DNA of 64,000 nucleotides. It comes from Zasmidium citrigriseum. Taxonomy: Eukaryota > Ascomycota > Dothideomycetes > Mycosphaerellales > Mycosphaerellaceae. Below the pieces are notes generated by a model. It was not told the DNA's origin. It did not search any database and was given only the letters and a program-made list of their open reading frames with translations. Below, in pieces: positions 1 through 10,100 of this stretch; the first letter of the stretch is position 1, and each line of letters opens with the position of its first letter. The position numbers and the translations under genes are program-made. The stretch lies in contig NHNW01000003.1 in the NCBI GenBank assembly GCA_002786025.1, positions 1,054,001-1,118,000 of the forward strand. The letters are read 5' to 3'.

Positions 1-1
1 T

Positions 2-2032
2 CCAAATCTATGGGAAGGCTTTACTTGGAACAACGACATTTACATGTACAGCGGCGTTCGACGACTGACCTCTGATGATCGCTCAGAAGCAGTTAATACC
101 AGAATCGAGCCGTACATACCTTATCCAGACTACAACACCGAGATATGGCAGACGACGTGGCGAGGTTCATACGTTCCGTGTGAAGGGCCGAGAGGCAAGC
201 TACTCAACTCCAGCGACGAAGACACGCTCAAGGCGTATGCCGCCGTGTCAAGTGGCTTCCCTAACGCAGCCATCGGGTACGCCAATGTTACTGGTGCTTC
301 TGTCTATGGCCACTGCATGGATCGCTACCACCGCTATGGTCCTTACGGCTTTGGTCAAGGTGAACGTGAAGACGTCGAGGACTGGAAGCAGCCAGCCTCT
401 AGGCCCGACTGGACTTCCATCGACTGGCAAAACCTCCAAGATCAATGCTTGATAAGAAACAAAGAGCGATACAAACCCACAGCTCGCCAACCACCTAAGT
501 TGAAGCCAGGGAAGCGTTTGCCTCCAAAGATTGCTCACACGCCGCCGGCACCACAGCTGCGCTCTCCGAGCTATCATTCACGAACAGCGATTCTAATCAG
601 AGCCTGGGAGGACTTGCACTTTGGCGACGATGAGCTGCACAACGTACGAGCTCTGATCAGTGAGCTGGCCCTGCATAGCGGTGGAGAGTATCAGGTCTTC
701 ATTCTTTTCCACATCGAGGACGACAACATGGACATCTGGGGAAATAAGAGGCTCTACGACGACGCCCTACATGGACTGCCTCGCGAGTTGCGCGGTATGA
801 GTATCCTCTGGAACAGCAAAATCTGCGAGGAGTGGTACCCAAAGATTGGCGACTGCGACAACTTCTGGCATCCTTACATCCCCGTCCAGTGGTTCTCTCT
901 GACCCATCCAGAATTTGACTTCGTCTGGAATTGGGAGGCAGATGTGAGGTACACAGGCAACTACTACGAATTGCTCGATGGTCTGGCGACTTTTGCGAGG
1001 GATACGTCGAGAAAGTACATGTGGGAGCGGAACCAGCGCTTCTATATTCCCTCGGCCCACGGCTCTTACGATGACTTCCTCAACTCCACACACGAAGCTG
1101 TTGAACGTACGAGAAAGAAGGGCCAGCACAGTCCCTGGGGCAAGCAGGCGTGGAATGACAAGTCTCAACGACCAATTGGTCCGAAGCCACCTCGATCCCT
1201 TGACGAAGACGACTTCGAATGGGGAGTGGGCGAAGATGCGGATCTCATCACTCTACAGCCTATTTGGGATCCGCGAGAAGTGGATTGGAGTTTCAAGGAC
1301 AAGATCTGGAACTTTCTTCCTGGCTTCAAGCCGACCTTCACGGAGGAAGATACCATGGCTTCTGGCTTTCGGCATGGGGACTTTGCAAAGATCCCTCGTC
1401 GTACGACCATTGGGTCGCATGTTCGATTGAGTGCTCGCCAGCTTTATGCGATGCATCTGGAAAATCTGGCGGGCAGGACTATGGCTGCGGAAATGTGGCC
1501 TGCTACTGTTGCCCTTCATCATGGCTTGAAGGCAGTGTATGCTCCTCATCCGGTGTGGACAGATCGAGTGTGGCCTTCATGGTACCTCGATGCTGTGCTG
1601 AATGCCGATCGAGGCAAGGATGCGCAATGGGGCCAGAAAGACGACAGCATCTGGGTCCATGATCGCTCGCACAACCTAGCCGGAACCACCTGGTTCGTCG
1701 AGTCCGAGTTCCCCAAGACTCTGTACAGACGCTGGCTCGGACTCAGGAGGATCGATGGAAGCCCACTCGCGGAGCTCGACGGGCAGCAGTTCGAGGAAGA
1801 AGGGATGATGGTGGATCTTCCCGTTGGTGACAATGGCGAGGATAAGGAGGTCAAGGTTGGAGGAGAGGGGAGGATGTGCCTACCTCCCATGCTGCTGCAT
1901 CCGCTGAAGGATGTATGGGACGAGGCTATTCTGCAGCAGTTGCTCAGACCGCCGCCTTCATCTGAGCAGGCTGCGATTGAAGATGCCATGCGCTTGCCGC
2001 CATGGGGTGCTCAGGAGTTCCATCCGGAGTAA
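2..2032 (+). CDS. DUF3405 family protein (5'-truncated by window edge)
   Basis: The frame is open from the first base of the window to a stop at 2030-2032, giving at least 676 residues. A Met codon lies at 44, but the codons before it are open and protein-like, so the true start is outside the window. The centre (about nt 590-1130) has the acidic and Trp/Tyr-rich character of the fungal DUF3405 family: HIEDD near nt 710 and a WNWEADVRYTGNYYELL stretch near nt 928. DUF3405 proteins are large fungal proteins of unknown role; a glycosyltransferase-like fold has been suggested from the spaced acidic residues, which is only inference here. No intron is evident in the visible part. The family call is fairly secure, the function is not known. 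Confidence 0.8.
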   Translation, partial: PNLWEGFTWNNDIYMYSGVRRLTSDDRSEAVNTRIEPYIPYPDYNTEIWQTTWRGSYVPCEGPRGKLLNSSDEDTLKAYAAVSSGFPNAAIGYANVTGASVYGHCMDRYHRYGPYGFGQGEREDVEDWKQPASRPDWTSIDWQNLQDQCLIRNKERYKPTARQPPKLKPGKRLPPKIAHTPPAPQLRSPSYHSRTAILIRAWEDLHFGDDELHNVRALISELALHSGGEYQVFILFHIEDDNMDIWGNKRLYDDALHGLPRELRGMSILWNSKICEEWYPKIGDCDNFWHPYIPVQWFSLTHPEFDFVWNWEADVRYTGNYYELLDGLATFARDTSRKYMWERNQRFYIPSAHGSYDDFLNSTHEAVERTRKKGQHSPWGKQAWNDKSQRPIGPKPPRSLDEDDFEWGVGEDADLITLQPIWDPREVDWSFKDKIWNFLPGFKPTFTEEDTMASGFRHGDFAKIPRRTTIGSHVRLSARQLYAMHLENLAGRTMAAEMWPATVALHHGLKAVYAPHPVWTDRVWPSWYLDAVLNADRGKDAQWGQKDDSIWVHDRSHNLAGTTWFVESEFPKTLYRRWLGLRRIDGSPLAELDGQQFEEEGMMVDLPVGDNGEDKEVKVGGEGRMCLPPMLLHPLKDVWDEAILQQLLRPPPSSEQAAIEDAMRLPPWGAQEFHPE

Positions 2033-2420
2033 TAGAAGAGGTGTCGTTGGGTATAGAAGAGTTGGAAAAGGGACTTGTATGCATCGATATAGCTGTGCTT
2101 CCTGTGACAAATGTAATTGTTTCCTAGCATCACATGTTAAAACGACGAGGTGAAGTAAAGAGATCCAGATCTCTCAGACTGTGGCGTCTAGGGATGTGGC
2201 TTGCAACCAAAACGCCTCAGCATCTCTCGATGACGGCAACAAAGACCGGCGTCGCGCACATCGCATCCACAACGGGATCTGCCCAGGCCCTCAGCTCCTC
2301 ATCAAACACTTGGTAGGCATCAGGCGTTCTTTTCATGTGAAGGTAGGTATGCGCCGCCGTCATCTCTCTTTCTCCCTCTCCACGACCGCCTCTTAGCCAA
2401 AGGGACCTTGTACGGCGACG

Positions 2421-3425
2421 ATGCCCGACGCCGAAGATACCAATGGGACCACGCCCTCGATCAAGATCACGAAACGCAATGACCGATCCTTGTATATGCT
2501 GCTCCTGCACAGCGTCATTCGACCGTTCAAAGGCCATGTCGTCAAGCTGGGAGAACCGTATCCAGCCGGATCGCCGAAGTTAGAACCGACGAAGAAGGCG
2601 GGCAAGAAGGTCGATTGTCAAGAGCGGGTCGTGGAAGACATAAGGATCTACGACTTGTCGGTGAAGCGTACGAGCAGAGATGAAAAAGAGAAGAAGCCCT
2701 CAAAGCGGATATACTACTTCGCAGGAGGAGGATGGCAGTCGCCCGCAACAGGGGAGCATTGGTCGCTACTCACAGAGATGGCGACGAAGTTACCGGACAC
2801 GAAAGTCTCGCTTGTGAGCTATCCATTGGCGCCGAAGTCCCCAGCTCCGCAGACGTTTCCGAAGCTCATGGCTCTGTATCGGAAAGTCATGGCTGAAGCC
2901 GAGGAGGCCGGAGAACAAGTGATCCTCGCGGGAGACTCAGCAGGCGGGAACATCATCCTGAGCATAACGGTCAATGCTCTTCTCGAAGACGCCGCAAAAG
3001 GAGAGGAACCCCCTTGTCCGAAAGCACTCCTCGCGATATGTCCCTCCACAGATCTCCGACGCTCGAACCCCGACATGAAATCCATCGAGCCGAACGACCC
3101 CTTATTACGAATCCCCTTCGTGAACGACACCGCCCGCGGGTGGTACGGCGAGTGGGACCCCAGTGATGTTCGTGTCTCGCCTTTGCTGGCCGACCTCACG
3201 CCTTTGGCTAGGCGCGGGATTCAAGTGCACGGAATCACGGGGCGGTATGATATTCTTTCACCAGACGCTGTGCTATTCAGAGACAAATGCTCTGAGGTGG
3301 GCGTGAAAGGAGAGTGGTTGGATTGGGAGAAGCAGATGCATTGCTGGTTGCTGGCGTTTAAGTTTGGGTTGAGGGAGAGCAGGGAGGCGAAGGAGTGGAT
3401 GCTGGATGTGTTGAGAAGAGCTTGA
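2421..3425 (+). CDS. alpha/beta hydrolase, steryl-acetyl-hydrolase / HSL-like esterase
   Basis: A 334-residue single-exon alpha/beta hydrolase of the fold-3 (HSL-like) group. The oxyanion region is YYFAGGGW (98-105), where bacterial relatives have HGGG. The nucleophile elbow is GDSAGG (171-176) with Ser173. The acid is probably Asp277 (GRYD) and the base His307 (QMHCW), completing the triad. The altered HGGG box resembles fungal Say1-type steryl acetyl hydrolases, which deacetylate sterols, but substrate cannot be read from sequence. No convincing signal peptide is present; a weakly hydrophobic stretch at 24-34 might anchor it. It follows the DUF3405 gene on the same strand after about 390 bp in which I see no gene. 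Confidence 0.85.
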   Translation: MPDAEDTNGTTPSIKITKRNDRSLYMLLLHSVIRPFKGHVVKLGEPYPAGSPKLEPTKKAGKKVDCQERVVEDIRIYDLSVKRTSRDEKEKKPSKRIYYFAGGGWQSPATGEHWSLLTEMATKLPDTKVSLVSYPLAPKSPAPQTFPKLMALYRKVMAEAEEAGEQVILAGDSAGGNIILSITVNALLEDAAKGEEPPCPKALLAICPSTDLRRSNPDMKSIEPNDPLLRIPFVNDTARGWYGEWDPSDVRVSPLLADLTPLARRGIQVHGITGRYDILSPDAVLFRDKCSEVGVKGEWLDWEKQMHCWLLAFKFGLRESREAKEWMLDVLRRA

Positions 3426-3822
3426 GTGTCGATGTGCTGGGTTCCTGAGCGATGGCGTTTTGGGAGGTCTCGATGTGTGAGTTCTATCTGCGTAACATTT
3501 GAGGCTGGTGAATAGTGAATTGGCCTGTCGACGGAGGTCGTAGTGTTGGAGAAGGACGGCGTTCAAGAGACTTCACAAATTGGCGAGCCTACATACAGAT
3601 ACCCCTAAAGCTTCGTAGAGAAACAGATGCAATTGATTCAAACATACCGCCCATACGCCTTCATCGCATGCCTATCCAACTACCGACGACAATCGACTCC
3701 ACCACAGCTCCAGAACATCTCGGCTGGCGTTCCCGGTCGATCGTCGAACCTCACGCACAAAGCTCCTCCAACTCACGCTCAACATCCATCCAATACAGAC
3801 CCAGAAATCAAGAGACCAAGCC

Positions 3823-4473
3823 ATGCCCGTTCCAACCTCCTCAGGCGGCAATCCAATCGTAGCAGCAATCTACGCCGCCCAATCCCACGATGAACTCCAG
3901 AACCTCTACAACGCCTGGGCAAAGCAATACAATCAAGACCTCCACGATCAAGACTATCAAGCCCCCACACATGTCGCTCAAGCAGTCCTCCAACATAGCA
4001 AGAACCCCGAAAAGGCGTTCGATGCTGGGTGCGGGACAGGACTCTCTGGATTGGCGCTGAAAGCTGTGTTGCCAGAGGGGAGTGTGAAGGTGTTGGATGG
4101 CGTTGATCTCTCCTCAGGAATGCTGAACGTGGCCAAAGAGACCGGGCTATATTCATCACTTGCTACAGCAGATCTCTCGAAACCAATCGATAGACCAGAC
4201 AACTCTTACGACGTTGTGATCTGTGTCGGGACCTTAACACATGGCCACGTAGGGCCCGTTCCTGCTCTCGGGGAGTTCGTGAGAATTATCAAACCCGGGA
4301 CAGGAATCGTGAGCGCGACGATACTGGATGACATTTGGGAGACTTCAGGATTCAAGAAAGAAGTAGAAAGATTGGAGGGGGATGGGAAAGTGGAGGTCCT
4401 GGGGACAGAGAGTAGGCCTTATCGACAGGCCGCAGGGGTCCACGCGAAGGTCTTGGTTTTGAGGAAACGATGA
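3823..4473 (+). CDS. class I SAM-dependent methyltransferase
   Basis: A 216-residue methyltransferase. Motif I is FDAGCGTG (66-73), the glycine-rich S-adenosylmethionine loop. It is followed by an acidic motif II in LDGVDLS, motif post-II around SYDVVICVGTL, and a C-terminal beta region LVLRKR. The N-terminal helix with Y..WA..Y..D and the later Y.AP resembles METTL27 (WBSCR27)-like methyltransferases, whose substrate is not established. The start at 3823 gives a family-length protein; the approximately 400 bp upstream contain no supported gene. Single exon, cytosolic by appearance. The methyltransferase fold is well supported, the substrate is unknown. Confidence 0.85.
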   Translation: MPVPTSSGGNPIVAAIYAAQSHDELQNLYNAWAKQYNQDLHDQDYQAPTHVAQAVLQHSKNPEKAFDAGCGTGLSGLALKAVLPEGSVKVLDGVDLSSGMLNVAKETGLYSSLATADLSKPIDRPDNSYDVVICVGTLTHGHVGPVPALGEFVRIIKPGTGIVSATILDDIWETSGFKKEVERLEGDGKVEVLGTESRPYRQAAGVHAKVLVLRKR

Positions 4474-4689
4474 GATGGGTAGAGGAGTGTGGAGGGATTC
4501 AACATCTGGCGAGGACTGAGGATGGTGCCCTCGGTATTGCGGTCGAAGTGGAAGTTGGTCGTAGCCATCCCCGAAGTTGCCATTAGCGGCCAACAGACTA
4601 ATGCGGCTTTCAAGAGCTTGGAGTCAGGTGCTCGTACAGAGAGAGATCATGTCTTTCAGTATGGGCGGAACAAGGACGGTAGTACCCTG

Positions 4690-4830
4690 CTTCTTCCGCT
4701 CAAACGGAAGATTAGCTCTCTCTCTCTACGAAAGCACGCAAATCTAAGCTACTAGAAGGCTCGTCGCACTCTCAGACCTTCTCGAGAAAGTTGGGGATTG
4801 ATAGAGGCATCTTCCACCTCGAGGGAAGCG
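4690..4830 (+). repeat. dispersed ~150-bp repeat, copy A
   Basis: This stretch contains CTTCCGCTCAAACGG, then ACGAAAGCACGCA, then GAGAAAGTTGGGGATTG. The same ordered blocks recur at 22059-22137, 24252-24415 and, inverted, at 61347-61497. It lies between the methyltransferase and the secreted-protein gene. No long open frame is shared by the copies, so it looks like a small non-coding mobile or mobile-derived sequence. Confidence 0.75.
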
Positions 4831-4904
4831 TGCAGGAGGTAGCCAGGGTATCCAAGAATTCCATAAGTCGTTCTGTCGTTACTAAAGATTATCGTGTCTC
4901 GTTC

Positions 4905-5040
4905 TCCTCCTCTCCTCTCTCCTAGGAACATAGACTTAGTTCTGCCCTTACTTCTACCCTCACTCCTAGCTTCACTTCTGTCCATTCCTACCCTTACTCC
5001 TCCCCTTACTTTTATCTGTTCCAAGCCTCACTCCTGCCGT
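4905..5040 (-). repeat. degenerate minisatellite, unit near AGTGAGCCTAGG (inverted copy)
   Basis: Read on the minus strand this is a run of AGTGAG/AGTAAG..CTAGG-like units with interspersed ATGGACAGAAG. The same text occurs on the plus strand at 6265-6331 and 19706-19775. The minus-strand secreted-protein gene ends at its border: the stop codon of that gene lies in an AAGTGA identical to the repeat motif. Confidence 0.7.
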
Positions 5041-5910
5041 CACTTCTTCCCTCTCCCGAGAGCATTATAAGCGTCCGCCTCGCCCCAGATATTGGTCGAT
5101 AGGTCACACAAAAGGTCCTTGTCAGGGTCAAATGCGTGATCGTTGGCGTAGCACTGCCAAAAAGGCGTAACGCCATAGGCAGGGAACATGTATTGGACGT
5201 AGAGGCTCGAGCAGACGCCTTTTTGCGAGCACCAGTCCTGGCAAAGCTTCGTAGCGTCGTCTTTGTCCGTTACTTCAGTGCTAAGCTGCAGAGTGTCCCT
5301 GTCGTCGGTATCTTGGCAGCCTTTCTTTGGTCCCCAAACATGTGTGTAGCTGGGTGCGGCGAGGGTGACGGTAGCGGTCTTGGTGGTGCTAACGGTCTGG
5401 GTAAACGATTCGACTTCGGTGTCAGAGGCTACGGTCGTCGTCACTGTCTTTGTGGCAGCTGCATCCCCGATACACGAGCAAGCTGTTGCAATGTGGTCGT
5501 CATCCATGCTAGACAGGCTCTCAAGCGCGTCGGATGTATGGCATGCTGTCGCCCTGGCCTTCAGTAGTCTTCGCGCGGTGGCTCCCTTCTTTGCAGCTGC
5601 AGTTGTCGAGACATATGTCGTTCGTGTGACGCTGGCGATCGTAGTCGTTGTGGTAATGCTAAACTCCGTCGTGGACGCACTGTAAGATGTTAGGGGCTAC
5701 TCGTTTCCAGTTGTATCAGGCTGCGTACTTTGTGACTGTCCTGGTAGTTGTGTACGTTGGGACTCGTGATGCGCACTCGCTGGCGGCTTTGTCGTTGTCC
5801 TTGAGGCATGAAAGTGCTGCATAGTTGTCCCTGGTGCATACGTTACTGGCAGCGTTGACGGTTGAGGTAAGAAGAGTGGCAAAGGCTGCCAACAGGTATC
5901 GATTCTTCAT
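5040..5910 (-). CDS. secreted Thr-rich, cysteine-containing protein of unknown function
   Basis: Two exons, 5910-5729 and 5679-5040, flank a 49-bp intron (GTACGC..TTACAG with CTAAC branch site); the junction restores one frame of 273 residues. The start at 5910 was chosen because MKNRYLLAAFATLLTSTVNA is a classical signal peptide; an in-frame ATG at 6042 only adds a non-secretory leader. Mature regions: a short Cys-containing N-terminus, two Thr/Ser/Ala-rich linkers (about 51-90 and 135-165) likely O-glycosylated, and a C-terminal domain with spaced cysteines (GCQDT, LCQDWC, GVC, WQCYAND, LLCD) resembling small extracellular fungal domains. No KDEL, GPI signal or membrane anchor is obvious. 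Both gene flanks carry the AGTGAGCCTAGG minisatellite, and a large transposon starts about 420 bp upstream. Function unknown. Confidence 0.75.
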
Positions 5911-6264
5911 GTTGATGAGCACAGCTTCGAGAAGAAACGAGCAAGTTTGAGGGGAACGGTAGTCTTTAAAACGCTCTGGGGTGGCAGCGCAGATCATGAA
6001 GACAGTTCCACTTACCGTAGGCAGGTGGGAGCCGTCAGCCACATCTTACAACTGGCAAGTGATGTTCCCGGCCGCTGCCTTTGTTTAGGAAGAAGCAGCC
6101 ACAGTGGAGGTGAAGTGTCACATTTTGGTCCAGGAACGAGCAACGCACCGGACCAAGCTTCAACGTCTGTCGATCGAAGTAGTGTCAAAGCTTCGCGATA
6201 GCCCAAATAGTTTACCGGCAGTTGACAGGATCAAGCACATGCATCGTACCTGCGTTAGACAATC
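5911..6264. other. intergenic, no supported gene
   Basis: This is the promoter side of the minus-strand secreted-protein gene. Short frames on both strands have no recognisable domain or codon signature. I see nothing else in it. Confidence 0.5.
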
Positions 6265-6331
6265 AGAAGTGAGGCCGGGAGTGAACGCAAGTTAGGCCGG
6301 GAGTGAGCCTAGGGATAGATAGAAGTGAGCC
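6265..6331 (+). repeat. minisatellite AGTGAGCC..., left flank of the large transposon
   Basis: Units such as GGGAGTGAGCCTAGGGAT and AGAAGTGAGCC end exactly at the left terminal inverted repeat (6332). The last eight bases, AGTGAGCC (6324-6331), are repeated immediately outside the right terminal repeat at 19706-19713. Confidence 0.75.
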
Positions 6332-6344
6332 CTACCTCCCAAGT
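6332..6344 (+). repeat. left terminal inverted repeat (13 bp)
   Basis: CTACCTCCCAAGT, an exact reverse complement of 19693-19705. Confidence 0.75.
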
Positions 6345-6436
6345 CAGACCCTTGCTTTTAGCGCCGGAAGCTAGGCCGCTAGTGTTCGGATGTTTTGTTC
6401 CGCGGCCAATTAGCTTCCTTGCGCAGCAAGGGTCTG
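6345..6436. repeat. left subterminal palindrome (~92 bp)
   Basis: CAGACCCTTGC (6345-6355) pairs with GCAAGGGTCTG (6426-6436). Inner arms GGAAGCTAGGCCGC and GCGGCC..AGCTTCC extend the stem, leaving a loop of roughly 20 bases. It lies directly inside the left terminal repeat and is unmutated. Confidence 0.7.
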
Positions 6437-7239
6437 AAGCCATTTGGTAGGCGGGCGGTTAATCTAAGCTTATAGCGATAATAAGTTTCTAGCCTTTAAG
6501 ATATATAGAAATTTTTTACTTAGAGGGCGTAGAGTAGGTTATTATAATAAAGAATATATAAAGATCTTTCTAATACGACGTTAGGAAGGGGGTTAAATAA
6601 GTTAAAAGGGTAAGTAAAGTTAGGTCTTAGTAGCTCGTAGGCTAAACTTATATAGCGGCGAGTAGGTTATCTAGATAGCTTAAAAATAACTTACTTCGAG
6701 CTTATAGAGCTAGACCTAGCGATTCTAATAGTATAGATCTCGTATCTATATAATATTACGTTATAGTATTATATACAATTAGGGGAAATATACGCTAAGC
6801 TAAGGTAGCTTATAGCCTAAAGTAGCTTCCTACTAGTAAATATTTACTTACCTATCCGTTATAAGACCGCTAGTAATTAGTATAAAGCTCGCTCGTATAG
6901 ACGGTATTTTATCGTTATCTTATCGCGTTTCTACTCGTATCGCTTACTCGCTTTAGTACTATATTACTTATAGACTATTAAGTATTTAACCTTTCGTATT
7001 CCCCCTTTATAAGCTATCTTTCCTTTATAGACTATCGACGTCCCTATACCTAGTAGAAGCTTTCTATTACTACTATAGCTATAGTAGATAGCTAGCTAGA
7101 TCTAGAGCCTAATCCGTCGTCGGAACTATCTAACCTAACGGAGAACGAGTAATCGATACTACCGCTAGATAACCGATAGGAGTATAAGTAGCTAGAGTAG
7201 CTAGGCTAAGGTAATAATAAGGAAGAAGACTAGCTAGCT

Positions 7240-7317
7240 AGCGCTTAGTAACTATAGCTAGCTAGCGCTTAGTAACTATAGCTAGCTAGCGCTTAGTAAC
7301 CTAGCGCTTAGTAACTA
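7240..7317 (+). repeat. short tandem repeat, ~24-bp unit
   Basis: Units of TAGCTAGCTAGCGCTTAGTA followed by ACTA repeat three times with a shortened fourth. It lies in the RIP-mutated interior of the large element. Confidence 0.7.
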
Positions 7318-9093
7318 GAGTAGGAAGACGATAAGGAAGAAGACTCTAATAATAAGGAAGAGTTAGACGCTAGTAATAAAGACGAAGACTATAACTTTAA
7401 GTCCGATAAGGAAGGCGATAGTAATATAAGTAATAACGAGCTCGATAACGAAGAGTAGTTTAGCGACCGCTAATACCCCTTTAGTAATAATAACTTCGAG
7501 GACCTTCTAGTAGGTACCGATACTAACGCCGACTCTAAGGTTCTAGCTAGTTAGTATCTAGCTAGCGATAACTATCTATCTTTTAGACTACTACCTTACC
7601 CTACCTATAAGCGTTATCTAGTAGCCTAAAGTAGTTAAGGTAGCGGTAGTATATTAATACCGGCTCCGGTAGTATTAGTAGCGTTAGTAGTAGGTCGCTT
7701 AACCTACTCTCGCTTCTCTATAACTAACCTTACGGTAGCGGTAGCGGTAGCGGCGATAGCCTAGTCTCTAACTCTCTCGATAGGTACTAGATCTACTAGA
7801 ACCCCTAGAGCTACTAGAGCTACTAGAACGCCTCGAGTCCGCGTAGAGTATCTTAATAAGGATAAGAAGATAAAGGACCTCCTACGTTATATAAAGGTAT
7901 ATAAGATTATACCTACGGAATTTATTTAGCGATAGACTAGTCTAAAGGGAATAAAGACGTACCGTCGCTATATAACGAAAGTCGTTAATACCTTTAAGTA
8001 TAATAAGTTCGTAAGTAGTATAGTCCTACGTAGCGAGTTAAAGAAGCTTATTAGCTAGGAGTTCTTCGACGAGTACAATCTAGAAGAGAGTATAACTTCC
8101 TATAACCTAAAGGATATAGAGGGTATAATTAAAGCTAATATACTAAACTAGTATAACCTACTCTAGAGGCTATTACTAAATCGCCGTACCTATCGCCGTA
8201 ATATCGTTAACTAGAATCGCCGTAATATAATAGGTAAGCGGACTACCTTTATTACCGCCGTTATTATAAACTTAATCGTATTATAGAAGGCTTCTTAGTT
8301 TACGAAGTCTATAGGCCTAACTATAGTTATACGTAGCGTAAAGAGAGAGATCGTAGAGTTCTATAATAACTAGGGATTTATCTATAGTTACTAGACTAGC
8401 TAGCGTATTATAAAGGAGAACGTAGAGGAGTCGAGGAGGTATATTAAGTATATCGCCCGTAATACTAAGAACTAGGATATTACGTATAATAACTTTAATC
8501 GCTAGTAGACTTATTAGTACTAGACGGTTAGAGAGACTAATAAGTAGATTAATATAACGACGTCCCTTCTATATATTAATCCGTATATCCCTAAGGATAC
8601 TAGCCTTCTATAGAGTATATTATATTATAATACGCTACTTAATAAGCGCCGTATTATCTATAAGATCTATAATAACTAGTACGATAAGGATATCTCGAAG
8701 TACTTTATTAACTAGGCCCTCTTCTACGTATATAAGAAGGAAATCTAGCTTATCTTTAAGTACCTTCTTTATCGTAGAGAGTAAGGTAGTAGTAAGGAAG
8801 GTAGTAGCGAGGAAGATAATAGCGGTAAGCGAGATAGCGGCTATATATAGATAGAGAAAGATATCCTTACTATCCTCTAGGCTTTTATCGACGACGACGA
8901 CGAACTATATCTAAGATATAGTAAGGTTACCCGTACCCTTAGTACTTATAAGAACTAGGTAGTCGAAGGCTAAGAGTTTATAGACGTAATCGCCTATCTA
9001 CTAGACCGAGAAGATATCGACCTTATTAGCGAGGGACCCTATCGATATATTATATCGTATCGAGACCCCGAATTCCTTAATAGGATTAATCCT

Positions 9094-9132
<39 letters not shown>
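9094..9132 (+). repeat. (TAG)13 trinucleotide tract, former poly-Gln
   Basis: Thirteen consecutive TAG triplets in the DUF6589-like frame. CAG to TAG conversion by RIP explains an otherwise odd run of stop codons. Confidence 0.7.
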
Positions 9133-9936
9133 GAGGATCTATCTATACTAATACGCCTAGCCTAGCTATATATCGATCCCCTAGAAATAGTTAAAGCTAA
9201 GGTATACTTCTTAGATATCTCGATAAATAATAAAGTATCGATTAAAGGTATAAAGAAGGTCTACGACGATATCTTTTAGGAGTTCCTTAGCCTTAAGCCT
9301 AATAGAAAGAAGGGTAAGCTAGTATATAAAGAGCGACTTATCCCTATATCTAGTAATTAATTAACTACCGAGCGTAGTCGTAGTATAAAGGTAGAGAATA
9401 TCGAGTACGAGTATCTATATAACTATAAGTAGTTCTACCTACCTATACCTACTATATTCTATACCGTTATAAATACTTCCTTTATAGTTATTCGTACCTA
9501 CTAGGCTAGAAGCGAGGCTACTAATCCCTAAAAGAAGAAGAAGGATACTTCCGAGGATAATATAGTTAAAGACGATAGTAGTAAGTATCTCGACTACTAC
9601 CTTAGTAACGATACTAGCTTCTAGAAGATTAAGGGATACTTAAACTAGAAGCCTAAGTTCTTCTTATACTAAGAGCTACTATTTAATAGCTATCGTACCC
9701 GTATTAACGCGCTCTTTATATAGGTATTAAAGGATCGTAGTCTCTACTTAGAGATAGAAGTAGTAGTAGAAGATAACCGGCTAGATAGTATTAAGAAAGT
9801 AGTTTAGGAGTTAACTCCTAAGGAGTATCTAGAAATTATCGACGAAATCTATAAGAGAGCCTTAACTAACGCCGCCTAGTAAGGACTAGGTAATAAGGCT
9901 ACCGCTATAGGTAAGGGCGAGACTAAAGGCGAGAGC

Positions 9937-10100
9937 GAGGGCTAGGGCGAGGGCTAGGGCGAGGGCTAGGGCGAGGGTACCGGTAATAGTAATAGTAATA
10001 GTAATACGGAGATTCTAGACGCTCTACCTACTAATACTCTACCTACTAATACTCTACCTACTAATACTCTACCTACTAACGCTCTACCTACTAATACTCT
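9937..10100 (+). repeat. two adjacent coding minisatellites
   Basis: About four units of GAGGGCTAGGGC (9937-9977) are followed by six units of CTCTACCTACTAATA (10021-10100). Both are multiples of three within the DUF6589-like frame, so they were probably in-frame low-complexity protein (Gly/Glu-rich, then Leu-Pro-Thr-Asn). Confidence 0.65.

Noticed and set aside
9094..9132. CRISPR-like or functional trinucleotide array
   Set aside because: It is an in-frame TAG run explained by RIP of a CAG tract; no spacers and no repeat units of CRISPR type occur anywhere in the window.
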